This document shows positions 45,392 through 53,813 of a DNA stretch of 64,000 nucleotides, piece by piece. Under the pieces are notes generated by a model that had not been told where the DNA came from, searched no databases, and worked only from the letters and a program-made list of their open reading frames with translations. The position numbers were made by a program, and so were the translations under genes. The stretch covers positions 930,001 through 994,000 of the forward strand of contig NZ_CP006911.1 in the NCBI RefSeq assembly GCF_001281385.1, read 5' to 3'. Positions within the stretch are counted from its first letter, which is position 1, and each line of letters opens with the position of its first letter. Source of the DNA: Candidatus Pseudothioglobus singularis PS1 (lineage in GTDB: Bacteria > Pseudomonadota > Gammaproteobacteria > PS1 > Pseudothioglobaceae).

Positions 45392-46822
45392 TTAATCAGT
45401 GTTTTGAATCCACTCTGTATGAAAAAACTCACCATTTTTACCATCTAAACGTTCATAGGTGTGAGCCCCAAAATAGTCTCTTTGCGCCTGAAGAAGGTTT
45501 GCAGGAAGTCTTTCACTTCTATAGCCATCAAAATAAGAGAGTGACGAGCTCATTGCTGGAACAGGAACCCCATTAGAAATGGCAACAGCAATGATTCTTC
45601 TCCAACCATCCTGAGATTGATTAATTTTGTCCTTAAAGAATGGGTCAAGCAATAAATTCTTAAGATCAGGATTGTTATCGTATGCATCTTTAATTTTTGT
45701 TAGGAATACCGATCTGATAATGCATCCACCTCTCCACACCATTGCAATTGCACCATAATTCAAATTCCAATTGAACGCTTTAGCTGCATCTGAAAGGAGC
45801 GTATAGCCCTGAGCATATGAAACCATTTTTGAGGCATACAAAGCATCATGAATATCTTTTAATGCTTGGGCTTTATCTCCACTAAAGCAAACTCTTGGAC
45901 CGCTTAGCTGGCTTGATGCCTCTACCCTCTCCTCTTTAATTGAAGACAAGTATCGTGAAAAAACTGCCTCACCAATAAGAGTTAAGGGTGAGCCAAGATC
46001 TAAGGCAACTGACGCTGTCCATTTACCCGTCCCCTTTTGACCAGCCGTATCAAGAATGTTGTCTACTAAATAACTGCCATCCTCTTCTTTAAATTTAAGT
46101 ATGTCCGCTGTAATTTCGATGAGGTAGCTATTAAGCTCTCCCTCATTCCACTCTTTAAAGGTTTGATGCATTTCATCATTGCTCATTCCTAATACATCTT
46201 TCATAAGTTGATAGGCTTCACAAATGAGCTGCATATCTCCATACTCAATGCCGTTATGCACCATTTTCACAAAGTGCCCTGAGCCGCCTTCACCAATCCA
46301 TTTGCAGCAAGGCTCGTTATCACCTGCTTTTGCAGAAATTTCTTGAAAGATACGCTTGACCTCGGGCCACGCAGAAATTGAGCCTCCTGGCATAATAGAG
46401 GGCCCTTTTAGTGCACCCTCTTCACCGCCAGACACTCCAGCACCAATAAAATGAAAACCTTTGGCCTCTAACTCCTCAGTCCTCCTGGATGTATCTGGAT
46501 AGTGAGAGTTACCTCCATCAATAATAATGTCACCCTGATCTAACAAGGGGACTAGCTTTTGAATGTATTCATCAACGACAGTTCCAGCAACAACCATCAA
46601 CATAATCTTTCTAGGTTTTTTGATAGATTTTACAAACTCATCAAGATTCTCAAAACCATAGAGCTTATTGTTTAATGATCTATTTTTGACTAGTTTATGT
46701 ATTTGAGGCGATGTTCGGTTATGAATAGACACAGAAAAGCCATTGCTTTCGATATTTAAAGCGAGACTTGATCCCATTACACCAAGGCCAATTAAGCCAA
46801 TATCTGTATCAATATTTTCCAT
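45392..46822 (-). CDS. gnd: 6-phosphogluconate dehydrogenase (decarboxylating)
   Basis: A 476-aa enzyme forming ribulose 5-phosphate, CO2 and NADPH. The Rossmann loop IGLIGLGVMGSSLALNIESNG is at residues 9-29; substrate binding is in GAGVSGGEEGALKGPSIMPGG near 127, and catalytic Lys and His are in FVKMVHNGIEYGDMQ near 184. The full-length form (about 470 aa) fits the NADP-dependent enzyme rather than the short NAD type. It follows the aldo/keto reductase gene by 31 bases. With zwf and pgl it completes the oxidative branch; edd and eda are not in the window. Confidence 0.96.
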   Translation of the reverse strand: MENIDTDIGLIGLGVMGSSLALNIESNGFSVSIHNRTSPQIHKLVKNRSLNNKLYGFENLDEFVKSIKKPRKIMLMVVAGTVVDEYIQKLVPLLDQGDIIIDGGNSHYPDTSRRTEELEAKGFHFIGAGVSGGEEGALKGPSIMPGGSISAWPEVKRIFQEISAKAGDNEPCCKWIGEGGSGHFVKMVHNGIEYGDMQLICEAYQLMKDVLGMSNDEMHQTFKEWNEGELNSYLIEITADILKFKEEDGSYLVDNILDTAGQKGTGKWTASVALDLGSPLTLIGEAVFSRYLSSIKEERVEASSQLSGPRVCFSGDKAQALKDIHDALYASKMVSYAQGYTLLSDAAKAFNWNLNYGAIAMVWRGGCIIRSVFLTKIKDAYDNNPDLKNLLLDPFFKDKINQSQDGWRRIIAVAISNGVPVPAMSSSLSYFDGYRSERLPANLLQAQRDYFGAHTYERLDGKNGEFFHTEWIQNTD

Positions 46823-46853
46823 AATTTTCTTTATCTACAATAGCTTAAAAAGT

Positions 46854-47714
46854 CTAATCAAAAGGATACTCAAGCTCATTAACTTCTAGATTAGGAACGA
46901 GTCGTTGGTTTCTAGCAAGGTTATATATTTTAAGCATATCTTTGCTCTCAATCTCAAAATCAAAAATATCAATATTTTCTCTTAATCTATATGAATTAGC
47001 AGTTTTGGGAATAGATACTGAATTTTGTTGATACATCCATCTTAGCGTAATTTGCGCTGGTGTTTTTGAGTACTTTTCAGCCAAATCAATAATGACGTCA
47101 TGTCTTGCAACATCACCTCTACAAATTGGACAATAAGCCACAGGAATAATATCCAAGTCTTGCATAACTTCTAACAATTTGGCTTGAGACAAAAAAGGAT
47201 GATATTCAACCTGATTGCAAAAGATGTCTTTAAAGCCAAGATTAATACATTCATTTAGCAGTTTTGAGTTGAAGTTTGCAACACCCACCTCTTTAACTTT
47301 CTTTGCATCTTTAAGCTTGTACAAAATTTCTAACATATCTCCTAAGTTAGTTTCAAACCTTGGCCAATGAATAAGCAGAAGATCTACATAATCAGTTTGC
47401 AAATTCTTCAGGCTATTTTCAAGACTTTTAGAAATATCTTTATTTTTTAAAGTGGTAACTTTTCGTTTTGATGGCGTCCAACCTATAGTATTAATTTTAG
47501 TAGCTAAAAAAATATCTTCTCTTCTTACTCCAGAATTAATAATTGCAGAACCAACTTCAGATTCATTTTCATACATAGCCGCACCATCTATATGGCGGTA
47601 ACCAATCTCTAACGCTTCAGTCACGACTCTTAAACAGTCGCTCCCATTTAATTCCCACGTACCAAGACCAATTGAAGGAATTGTTGAACCTGATTTAGTA
47701 AAGCTGATGCTCAT
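46854..47714 (-). CDS. Aldo/keto reductase
   Basis: A 286-aa NADPH-dependent reductase, starting at ATG 47714, four bases after the ABC ATPase stop. The (beta/alpha)8 active site residues are Asp in YRHIDGAAMY, Tyr in the same motif, Lys in LATKINTIG near residue 73 and His in LLIHWPRFE near 113. It resembles 2,5-diketogluconate reductase-type enzymes (SIPKTANSYRLRENIDIFDF near 238). It sits between transport and sugar-phosphate genes, so a sugar or sugar acid is a reasonable substrate, but this is not proved. Confidence 0.88.
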   Translation of the reverse strand: MSISFTKSGSTIPSIGLGTWELNGSDCLRVVTEALEIGYRHIDGAAMYENESEVGSAIINSGVRREDIFLATKINTIGWTPSKRKVTTLKNKDISKSLENSLKNLQTDYVDLLLIHWPRFETNLGDMLEILYKLKDAKKVKEVGVANFNSKLLNECINLGFKDIFCNQVEYHPFLSQAKLLEVMQDLDIIPVAYCPICRGDVARHDVIIDLAEKYSKTPAQITLRWMYQQNSVSIPKTANSYRLRENIDIFDFEIESKDMLKIYNLARNQRLVPNLEVNELEYPFD

Positions 47715-47718
47715 ATCG

Positions 47719-48834
47719 TTATCTAATTCGCTCCTCAGTATCAATATTAAAAAAGACCGCCTGAGATAAATTAAATGTTAATTTAACTTTTTCACCAGCA
47801 GCTACAATAGAGTTTCCATTAAGCCTTGTAACAACTTGCTTTCCTCCAAATTCAACTATAGCATATGTATCTGAGCCAGCTGGCTCCACAACATCAATTT
47901 CAACTTCCTTTTCAACCAACTTTTTATTTGTTTTTTTACCTGATAACTCGAGGTCATTAATAGACTCAGGTCGAATTCCAAATACAACAGTTTTATTAAT
48001 ATAATTCTCTAAACCTTTGACGTCGTCAATAGGTAATGAAATAACATCACCTTTATTGTTTTTCATTTCAAACTCAATATCTTTATTCTTCATAACCACA
48101 TTACCTTCAATAAGGTTCATTGCAGGTGCGCCCATAAAATTTGCAACAAACATATTGCTAGGGTTGTTATATATTTCATAAGGAGTATCAAATTGTTGAA
48201 TGCAGCCATCTTTAAGTACCGCAATCTTAGTTGCCAAAGTCATGGCCTCAACTTGATCATGAGTAACATAAATAATTGTTGAGCCGAGTCTTTGATGAAG
48301 GCGCTTTATTTCGGTTCTCATATCAATACGAAGTTTCGCATCTAAGTTTGATAAGGGCTCATCAAATAAAAAAACTTCTGGCTCACGGACAATAGCTCGA
48401 CCCATCGCAACTCTTTGCCTTTGACCGCCTGACAATTGACCAGGCTTACGGTTCAATAATTCACTAATTTGAAGAGTCTCAGCAACCTTATTTATTGAAA
48501 TTTCGCGTTCATTTTTATCAATTCCTTTCATCTCCATTCCAAAGCCTATATTCTGAGATACGGTCATATTTGGATATAAAGCATAAGATTGAAACACCAT
48601 GGCAATGTTTCGTTTTGAGGGGTGAAGCCCAGCAACAGAATTTTTTCCTATTTCTATATCGCCACTTGTAATCTCTTCCAGCCCTGCAATTGTATTAAGC
48701 AAGGTGGACTTTCCACAACCTGATGGCCCAACTAAAACTAAAAAGCCACCATCCTCTATATGAAGATTTATCCCTTTTAAGACTTCAACAGAACCATAAC
48801 TTTTATATAAATCAGAAATTGTTACTTTTGCCAT
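47719..48834 (-). CDS. Sugar ABC transporter ATP-binding subunit (MalK/UgpC family)
   Basis: A 371-aa ATPase from the ATG at 48834, which follows GGAAAGGA. Walker A is GPSGCGKSTLLNT near residue 34, signature LSGGQRQRVAMGRA near 130 and Walker B VFLFDEPLSNLDAK near 153. Residues from about 235 form the MOP-like regulatory domain of the MalK type (FGIRPESINDLEL). It energises the two permeases encoded upstream. It is followed by the reductase gene after four bases. Confidence 0.92.
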   Translation of the reverse strand: MAKVTISDLYKSYGSVEVLKGINLHIEDGGFLVLVGPSGCGKSTLLNTIAGLEEITSGDIEIGKNSVAGLHPSKRNIAMVFQSYALYPNMTVSQNIGFGMEMKGIDKNEREISINKVAETLQISELLNRKPGQLSGGQRQRVAMGRAIVREPEVFLFDEPLSNLDAKLRIDMRTEIKRLHQRLGSTIIYVTHDQVEAMTLATKIAVLKDGCIQQFDTPYEIYNNPSNMFVANFMGAPAMNLIEGNVVMKNKDIEFEMKNNKGDVISLPIDDVKGLENYINKTVVFGIRPESINDLELSGKKTNKKLVEKEVEIDVVEPAGSDTYAIVEFGGKQVVTRLNGNSIVAAGEKVKLTFNLSQAVFFNIDTEERIR

Positions 48835-48867
48835 TTCCTTTCCTTCAAGCAATAATTATAAATAAAA

Positions 48868-49740
48868 TTAACCTTTGACAGCGCCAGCCATCAAGCCTCT
48901 TACAAAATATCGTCCAGAAACGATATAAACAACCAGTGTTGGGAGCGCAGCAAGAATTGCCCCTGCAAAATGCACATTGTATTCCTTCACACCAGTTGAC
49001 GAATTAACAAGATTATTGAGCGCTACAGTAATTGGTGTGGAATCAAAATCAGCGAATGAAGCGCCAAATAAAAAATCATTCCAGATATTAGTAAATTGCC
49101 ATATCACACTGACCACAATAATTGGACCAGAGCTCGGTAGTAAAACACGCCAAAAAATTCTGAAGAAGCCAGCTCCATCGATTTGTGCTGCTTTAATAAT
49201 CTCTGTTGGAAAAGCGGCATAGTAATTTCTAAAAAATAAAGTGGTAAAGCCAACTCCATACACTAAATGAACTAAAACTAATCCAGAGGTGGTTCCAGCC
49301 AAACCAAATACGCCTAATAATTTTGCCATGGGTATTAATACAATCTGAAAAGGAATAAAACATGACAATAATAACAATCCAAAAACAACGCCGTGGCCTT
49401 TAAACTGCCACTTAGTAAGAACATAACCGTTTAGTGAGCCAAGCACTGTAGACAGCAATACTGCAGGCACAACCATGCTAATTGAATTCCAAAAATAAGG
49501 CCTCAGCCCACTTGGATCTACACCAATTTGAGCGCTTGACCAAGCGGCTCTCCAAGGATCCAAAGTCCACACTGAAGGAAGATACAACATTCCACCCCCT
49601 CTTATCTCCTCTAAAGGTTTTAAAGAATTTACGAGCATCACATACAAAGGGAGCAAGTAATAAATTGCAAAAATAATTAACACAATGTAAATCAAGATGC
49701 GCGAAAACTTAATATTATTAGTCACAAAATTTCTACTCAT
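48868..49740 (-). CDS. Sugar ABC transporter permease (MalG type)
   Basis: A 290-aa inner-membrane permease with six membrane helices. The EAA loop that docks to the ATPase is in EIIKAAQIDGAGFFRIFWRVLLPSSGP near residue 180. It overlaps the MalF-type gene by 4 bases (coordinates 49737-49740). It is part of the binding-protein-dependent sugar importer. Confidence 0.92.
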   Translation of the reverse strand: MSRNFVTNNIKFSRILIYIVLIIFAIYYLLPLYVMLVNSLKPLEEIRGGGMLYLPSVWTLDPWRAAWSSAQIGVDPSGLRPYFWNSISMVVPAVLLSTVLGSLNGYVLTKWQFKGHGVVFGLLLLSCFIPFQIVLIPMAKLLGVFGLAGTTSGLVLVHLVYGVGFTTLFFRNYYAAFPTEIIKAAQIDGAGFFRIFWRVLLPSSGPIIVVSVIWQFTNIWNDFLFGASFADFDSTPITVALNNLVNSSTGVKEYNVHFAGAILAALPTLVVYIVSGRYFVRGLMAGAVKG

Positions 49741-50612
49741 GATTGCTTCTCACTTCTTAACTCGCTATATAAGTAAGGAATAATGATTGAAAAAATCATA
49801 AGTAGCATAATAATTGCTGAGGTAGCACCAACCCCCATTTGATTCCTGGAAAATGTGTATGAATACATAAAGGTTGCTGGAACTTCAGTAGCTCTTCCAG
49901 GGCCTCCATTTGTTAATGCAATAACTAGGTCATAAGCCTTAATTGAGAGGTGTGCTAAAATCACAAATGCAGACAGAAAAGCTGGCCTCAACATTGGGAT
50001 AATTATCCTTCTATAGATTCGAAAACCTGATGCACCATCAATTTGTGCTGCCTTCATAATTTCACCATCAATTCCACGAAGACCAGCAAGAAACATCGCC
50101 ATAACAAAACCAGAGCTTTGCCATACAGCAGCAATAACTACAGTGTAGATTGCAAAGGTTCGGTCTTTTATCCAGCCAAATTCAAAACTTTCCCAGCCCC
50201 ATTGATGCATAATATGTTCAAGCCCAATACCAGGATCTAAAAACCATTTCCATGCTGTTCCGGTGACAATAAAAGAGAGCGCCATCGGATAAAGAAAAAT
50301 TGGCCTAAGAAAGCCCTCAGCTCGAATTTTTTGGTCCAGTAAAATTGCCAAAAGCAGACCAATTACTGTACAAAATAAAATATATAAAATTGCAAAAATT
50401 GCTAAATTATTAACTGCAATCTTCCAGTGCCTTAAGCCAAAAAGTTTTGTGTAGTTCCCCCAGCCCATAAATTCATATGTTGGAAGCATGCGGGAGTCTG
50501 TAAGAGATAAGTAACCTGTGTAGATAATGAAACCATACACAAAGACAAGAATAAGAAAGAAACTTGGCGCTAGAACAATTCTAGGAAGTAAAAGCTGAAG
50601 GTAATTTTTCAT
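49737..50612 (-). CDS. Sugar ABC transporter permease (MalF type)
   Basis: A 291-aa inner-membrane permease, six helices, with the EAA loop in GEIMKAAQIDGASGFRIYRRIIIP near residue 185. It lacks the large periplasmic insert of E. coli MalF, as in glucose and glycerol-phosphate importers. It follows the binding-protein gene by 103 bases, a gap that contains a strong hairpin. It starts with MKNYLQLLLPRIVLAPS and overlaps the next permease by 4 bases. Confidence 0.92.
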   Translation of the reverse strand: MKNYLQLLLPRIVLAPSFFLILVFVYGFIIYTGYLSLTDSRMLPTYEFMGWGNYTKLFGLRHWKIAVNNLAIFAILYILFCTVIGLLLAILLDQKIRAEGFLRPIFLYPMALSFIVTGTAWKWFLDPGIGLEHIMHQWGWESFEFGWIKDRTFAIYTVVIAAVWQSSGFVMAMFLAGLRGIDGEIMKAAQIDGASGFRIYRRIIIPMLRPAFLSAFVILAHLSIKAYDLVIALTNGGPGRATEVPATFMYSYTFSRNQMGVGATSAIIMLLMIFSIIIPYLYSELRSEKQS

Positions 50613-50635
50613 TTATTACAATTCTAATTAAAAAA

Positions 50636-50666
50636 ATAGTTGGCGAACTATTAATTCGCCAACTAT
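50636..50666 (-). terminator. 12-bp hairpin between binding protein and permease genes
   Basis: ATAGTTGGCGAA and TTCGCCAACTAT form a perfect 12-bp stem with a 7-base loop. On the transcribed minus strand it is followed by a run of T (TTTTTTT). The position after the binding-protein gene and before the permease genes is typical of a partial terminator or mRNA-stabilising hairpin that yields excess binding protein. Confidence 0.85.
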
Positions 50667-50715
50667 AAAAAACAAACTTAATAAAATCTATAGTAAATTT
50701 AGATAATATTTAAAT

Positions 50716-51963
50716 TTATCTTGCTGCTGCGACTGCTGCAACCATTTCTTCTGCAGCTTCTTCAGCTGAGAACTCACCATTAAAGTGAGCTGAAACTACA
50801 TCAACAATAGCTGATTGGATTGCAGGTCGAACAGTATGGCCATGAGCCATTGAACCGAACAAGCTTCCAGCTGCATTAGCTGCTGCTAGATCTGCCATTC
50901 CTTTCTTACCACAATGATCAAACATCATGTCAGGAACGTCTGTACGTGCAGGAACTGAACCTTTAACAACGTTGAACGCTGATTGGAAAACAGGATTCAT
51001 AACAGAAGAAGCCATAGCCTCTTGTGCAGCTGAACTTCCAGAACCACTGAACATAGCAAACTGGTCAGAGTTGAAAGTTACAGAACCTTGAGTTCCTGGG
51101 AAACGAACACATACGAAATCAGAACCAGGTTTTTGTCCAGCCTTAAGGAATTCACCTTTAGCCCAGTCACCCATCATTTGCATACCAGCTTCGCCATTAA
51201 TAACCATAGCTGAAGCTAGGTTCCAGTCGCGACCTGAGAAGTTATCGTCAACATATGAACGCAATGTTGCCATTCTGTTGAAAGCTTCTACCATTAATGG
51301 ACCACCAAGAGCGTCTTCATTTAAATCAATCAAAGCTGATTTATAGAAGCCATTTCCAAGACTTAGCGCAACACCATCAAAGATTGTTGCATCTTGCCAT
51401 GCTTGACCACCGTGAGCTAATGGAGTAATACCATTTGCTTTCATTGCATCAAGAACAGAAACTAACTCTTCCCAAGTGCTTGGCGCATTTCCACCAGTAG
51501 CATCTAGAGCAGATTTACTAATCCAAACCCAGTTAGTAGAGTGAACATTTACTGGAGCCGCTACCCAGTCACCATTATGCTTAGAAAAAGCTTGAAGTGC
51601 TGAAGGAACTACTGCGTCCCAACCTTCTGATGCAGCTAGGTCATTTAGGTTAGCTAGTTTGCCTTGATCGCCCCAATCTTGTATTGCGTATCCAAGCATT
51701 TGAACAGCAGTTGGCGCATTACCAGCAGTAACACGAGCCTTAAGCGTAGTCATAGCAGCATCACCGCCACCACCAGCTATAGGCATATCTTTCCAACCAA
51801 TTCCTTTGCCTTCTAGATCATCCTTTAATACGCCAACAGCAGCAGCTTCACCACCTGAAGTCCACCAATGGAGGAAGTCAACGTCGTCAGCAAATGCTTG
51901 AGATGCACTAAAAGAAAGAACTAAACTGGCTGCTACACTTTTTACAAAGTATTTGTTTACCAT
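50716..51963 (-). CDS. Sugar-binding protein of ABC importer, glucose type
   Basis: A 415-aa periplasmic solute-binding protein. The signal peptide ends SASQAFA-DD near residue 25. The mature start [17 protein letters not shown] and the segments [16 protein letters not shown] and [13 protein letters not shown] resemble the glucose/mannose-binding GtsA type of pseudomonads. I infer glucose as the likely ligand from this and from glk and zwf in the same run. It is the first gene of the operon, behind a promoter that contains a LacI-type palindrome, and a hairpin follows. Confidence 0.88.
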   Translation of the reverse strand: MVNKYFVKSVAASLVLSFSASQAFADDVDFLHWWTSGGEAAAVGVLKDDLEGKGIGWKDMPIAGGGGDAAMTTLKARVTAGNAPTAVQMLGYAIQDWGDQGKLANLNDLAASEGWDAVVPSALQAFSKHNGDWVAAPVNVHSTNWVWISKSALDATGGNAPSTWEELVSVLDAMKANGITPLAHGGQAWQDATIFDGVALSLGNGFYKSALIDLNEDALGGPLMVEAFNRMATLRSYVDDNFSGRDWNLASAMVINGEAGMQMMGDWAKGEFLKAGQKPGSDFVCVRFPGTQGSVTFNSDQFAMFSGSGSSAAQEAMASSVMNPVFQSAFNVVKGSVPARTDVPDMMFDHCGKKGMADLAAANAAGSLFGSMAHGHTVRPAIQSAIVDVVSAHFNGEFSAEEAAEEMVAAVAAAR

Positions 51964-52059
51964 TTTTTTATCTCCTTAATTAATAAAAACTACTTAAAGT
52001 ATTGATTTAATACAATAAATAAACCATAGTTGCTAAATAAACTTTAGAACTAGAAATGC

Positions 52060-52099
52060 ATCATAATTAACAATAATTTAGGTGTCAATCGATTGACAC
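52060..52099 (-). promoter_or_regulatory. Sugar operon promoter with LacI-family-type operator
   Basis: GTGTCAATCGATTGACAC at 52082-52099 is an 18-bp perfect palindrome with a central CG, the form of LacI-family operators. Its minus-strand TTGACA (52088-52083) acts as the -35 box and TATGAT (52065-52060) as the -10, with an ideal 17-base spacer. A repressor bound here would block RNA polymerase. The plus-strand half also contains TTGACA and could serve the DUF1479 gene. No LacI gene is in the window. Confidence 0.78.
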
Positions 52100-52168
52100 A
52101 ATTTGTAATACTTTGTAACAACTTTAAATTGAGAGTTTGCAAAAAATTTAGATATACTATTTAACATT

Positions 52169-53404
52169 ATGGAAAAACTTCAACAAATTCAACAGTCAAT
52201 AATTACTTCTAAAGAGCTTCTTAGGACTCACTTTAATGTTAAAAAAAGCTTTGATCTTGCCCAATCAAACACAAAAAAAGAAGTCGATAATATTCTTGAA
52301 ATGCAACATAAAGAAATTCCAGTAATTCCAGAAATTGATTACAAATCAATAGTTAACGGCAAGGTTTCTTTTGATGAAATTGCCAATATAAAAAGAAGAG
52401 GCGCTTTAATTATAAGAAATGTATTTGATGACCAGCAAGCTAGCGAATGGAATGATGAAGTTGGTGATTATATTTTAAGTAATGACTACTTTACTAAATC
52501 AGTTGAGAGAGAGGGTATGGATCAGTATTTTTCTCAATTAAAATCTGGCGCTCCTCAAATTTTTGGAATATATTGGTCAAGACCTCAAATGCTTGCAAGA
52601 CAATCTCAGTCGATGGCTAATACCAAGAGATTTTTAAACTCAATGTGGAACGTTTCAAGCCCACATGGTGATGAGTTTGATCCTAACAATGATTTCATTT
52701 ATGCAGATAGAATTCGTCGAAGAGAGCCAGGTGATGAGACGCTTGGACTATCGCCACACATTGATGGAGGGTCTTTTGAGCGCTGGACTGATCCTGCCTT
52801 TCAAAAAGTCTATGGCTCTGTCTTTAATGGCGACTTAAAATCATACGACCCATGGAATGCGGCCCATAGAACCCACACAAAAGAATACAAATCACCAGCT
52901 GTTTGTTCAATGTTTCGAACATTTCAAGGTTGGACAGCATTAACAGCACAAGGCCCTTCAGATGGAACACTCTCCCTTATTCCAATTGCAAACAGCATGA
53001 GCTACCTTCTTCTTCGTGCACTGCAGGATGATATTGCGCCAGATAGTCTTTGTGATGCAACACCTGGTAGACCTTTATTAATCTCTTCTGATTATCACCA
53101 AGATCTTCTTGATGGAATAGTTACAATACAAGATGTCAATCCCGGAGATACTGTATGGTGGCATCCTGATTTAACTCATGCGGTTGCTGATAAACACACT
53201 GGTAAAGATTACTCTAATGTAATGTTTATTGGCTCATCTCCACAATGTAAAAAAAATCTAGACTATGCAAAACGCCAAACTCAAAACTTTATTCTAGGTA
53301 AGAGCCCCCCTGACTTTGCAGCTGAGGATTACGAGGTTGACTTTAACGGGAGATTTACTATTGAGGAGCTTAGTGACTTAGGTCAAAATCAAATGGCACT
53401 CTAG
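52169..53404 (+). CDS. DUF1479 (YbiU-type) dioxygenase-like protein
   Basis: A 411-aa protein of the DUF1479 family. A cupin-like 2-oxoglutarate/Fe(II) site is suggested by His and Asp in LGLSPHIDGGSFERW near residue 196 and His in TVWWHPDLTHAVAD near 330. It begins MEKLQQIQQSIITSK, in line with the helical N-terminus of YbiU. It is divergent from the sugar-binding protein gene and could be controlled by the same palindrome. Its substrate is unknown. The last 35 bases overlap the opposing SnoaL-like gene. Confidence 0.85.
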   Translation: MEKLQQIQQSIITSKELLRTHFNVKKSFDLAQSNTKKEVDNILEMQHKEIPVIPEIDYKSIVNGKVSFDEIANIKRRGALIIRNVFDDQQASEWNDEVGDYILSNDYFTKSVEREGMDQYFSQLKSGAPQIFGIYWSRPQMLARQSQSMANTKRFLNSMWNVSSPHGDEFDPNNDFIYADRIRRREPGDETLGLSPHIDGGSFERWTDPAFQKVYGSVFNGDLKSYDPWNAAHRTHTKEYKSPAVCSMFRTFQGWTALTAQGPSDGTLSLIPIANSMSYLLLRALQDDIAPDSLCDATPGRPLLISSDYHQDLLDGIVTIQDVNPGDTVWWHPDLTHAVADKHTGKDYSNVMFIGSSPQCKKNLDYAKRQTQNFILGKSPPDFAAEDYEVDFNGRFTIEELSDLGQNQMAL

Positions 53405-53756
53405 ATGAGTGATGGTGTCTAATTGGTGAGTCAACAGACAAATCAATTAAAAAACTGTACCAAGACTCGTATTTTTCTTCACCCTTGCTTGGAAGACAAA
53501 AAACATAAGATCCAGTCATAAGATAGGCGTCTTCAGATATAACTTTTTTAATGGATTGACCAACATTGACTTCAATAGAAGCTTTACCCTCTATCGCAGC
53601 AACAAAGTAACCAGATATTTGCTCTTTCGATGAGAGTAATTTAGGAAGAAAGGTTGGCAATAGAGTACTATCTCTATGATACAAGCTAGTAATCCCCTCT
53701 AAATCTCCAGCATTGAAATAATCAGCCCATTTCTCAATTACATTCTCAGGTGTCAT
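53370..53756 (-). CDS. SnoaL/DUF4440-like small protein
   Basis: A 128-aa cone-shaped alpha+beta fold protein: ENVIEKWADYFNAGDLEGITSLYHRDSTLLPTF at the start is the typical helical cap, followed by YLMTGSYVF and ESWYSFLIDL strands. Members of this fold include isomerases, hydratases and binding proteins. No signal peptide is seen. Its final 35 bases overlap the end of the DUF1479 gene on the other strand. Its role is unknown. Confidence 0.75.
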   Translation of the reverse strand: MTPENVIEKWADYFNAGDLEGITSLYHRDSTLLPTFLPKLLSSKEQISGYFVAAIEGKASIEVNVGQSIKKVISEDAYLMTGSYVFCLPSKGEEKYESWYSFLIDLSVDSPIRHHHSSRVPFDFDLSH

Positions 53757-53813
53757 AAATAAAAAATTATAAAAATTATTTGAGTATTTTAAACTAGGAA
53801 GTCCTTTCTAAAT

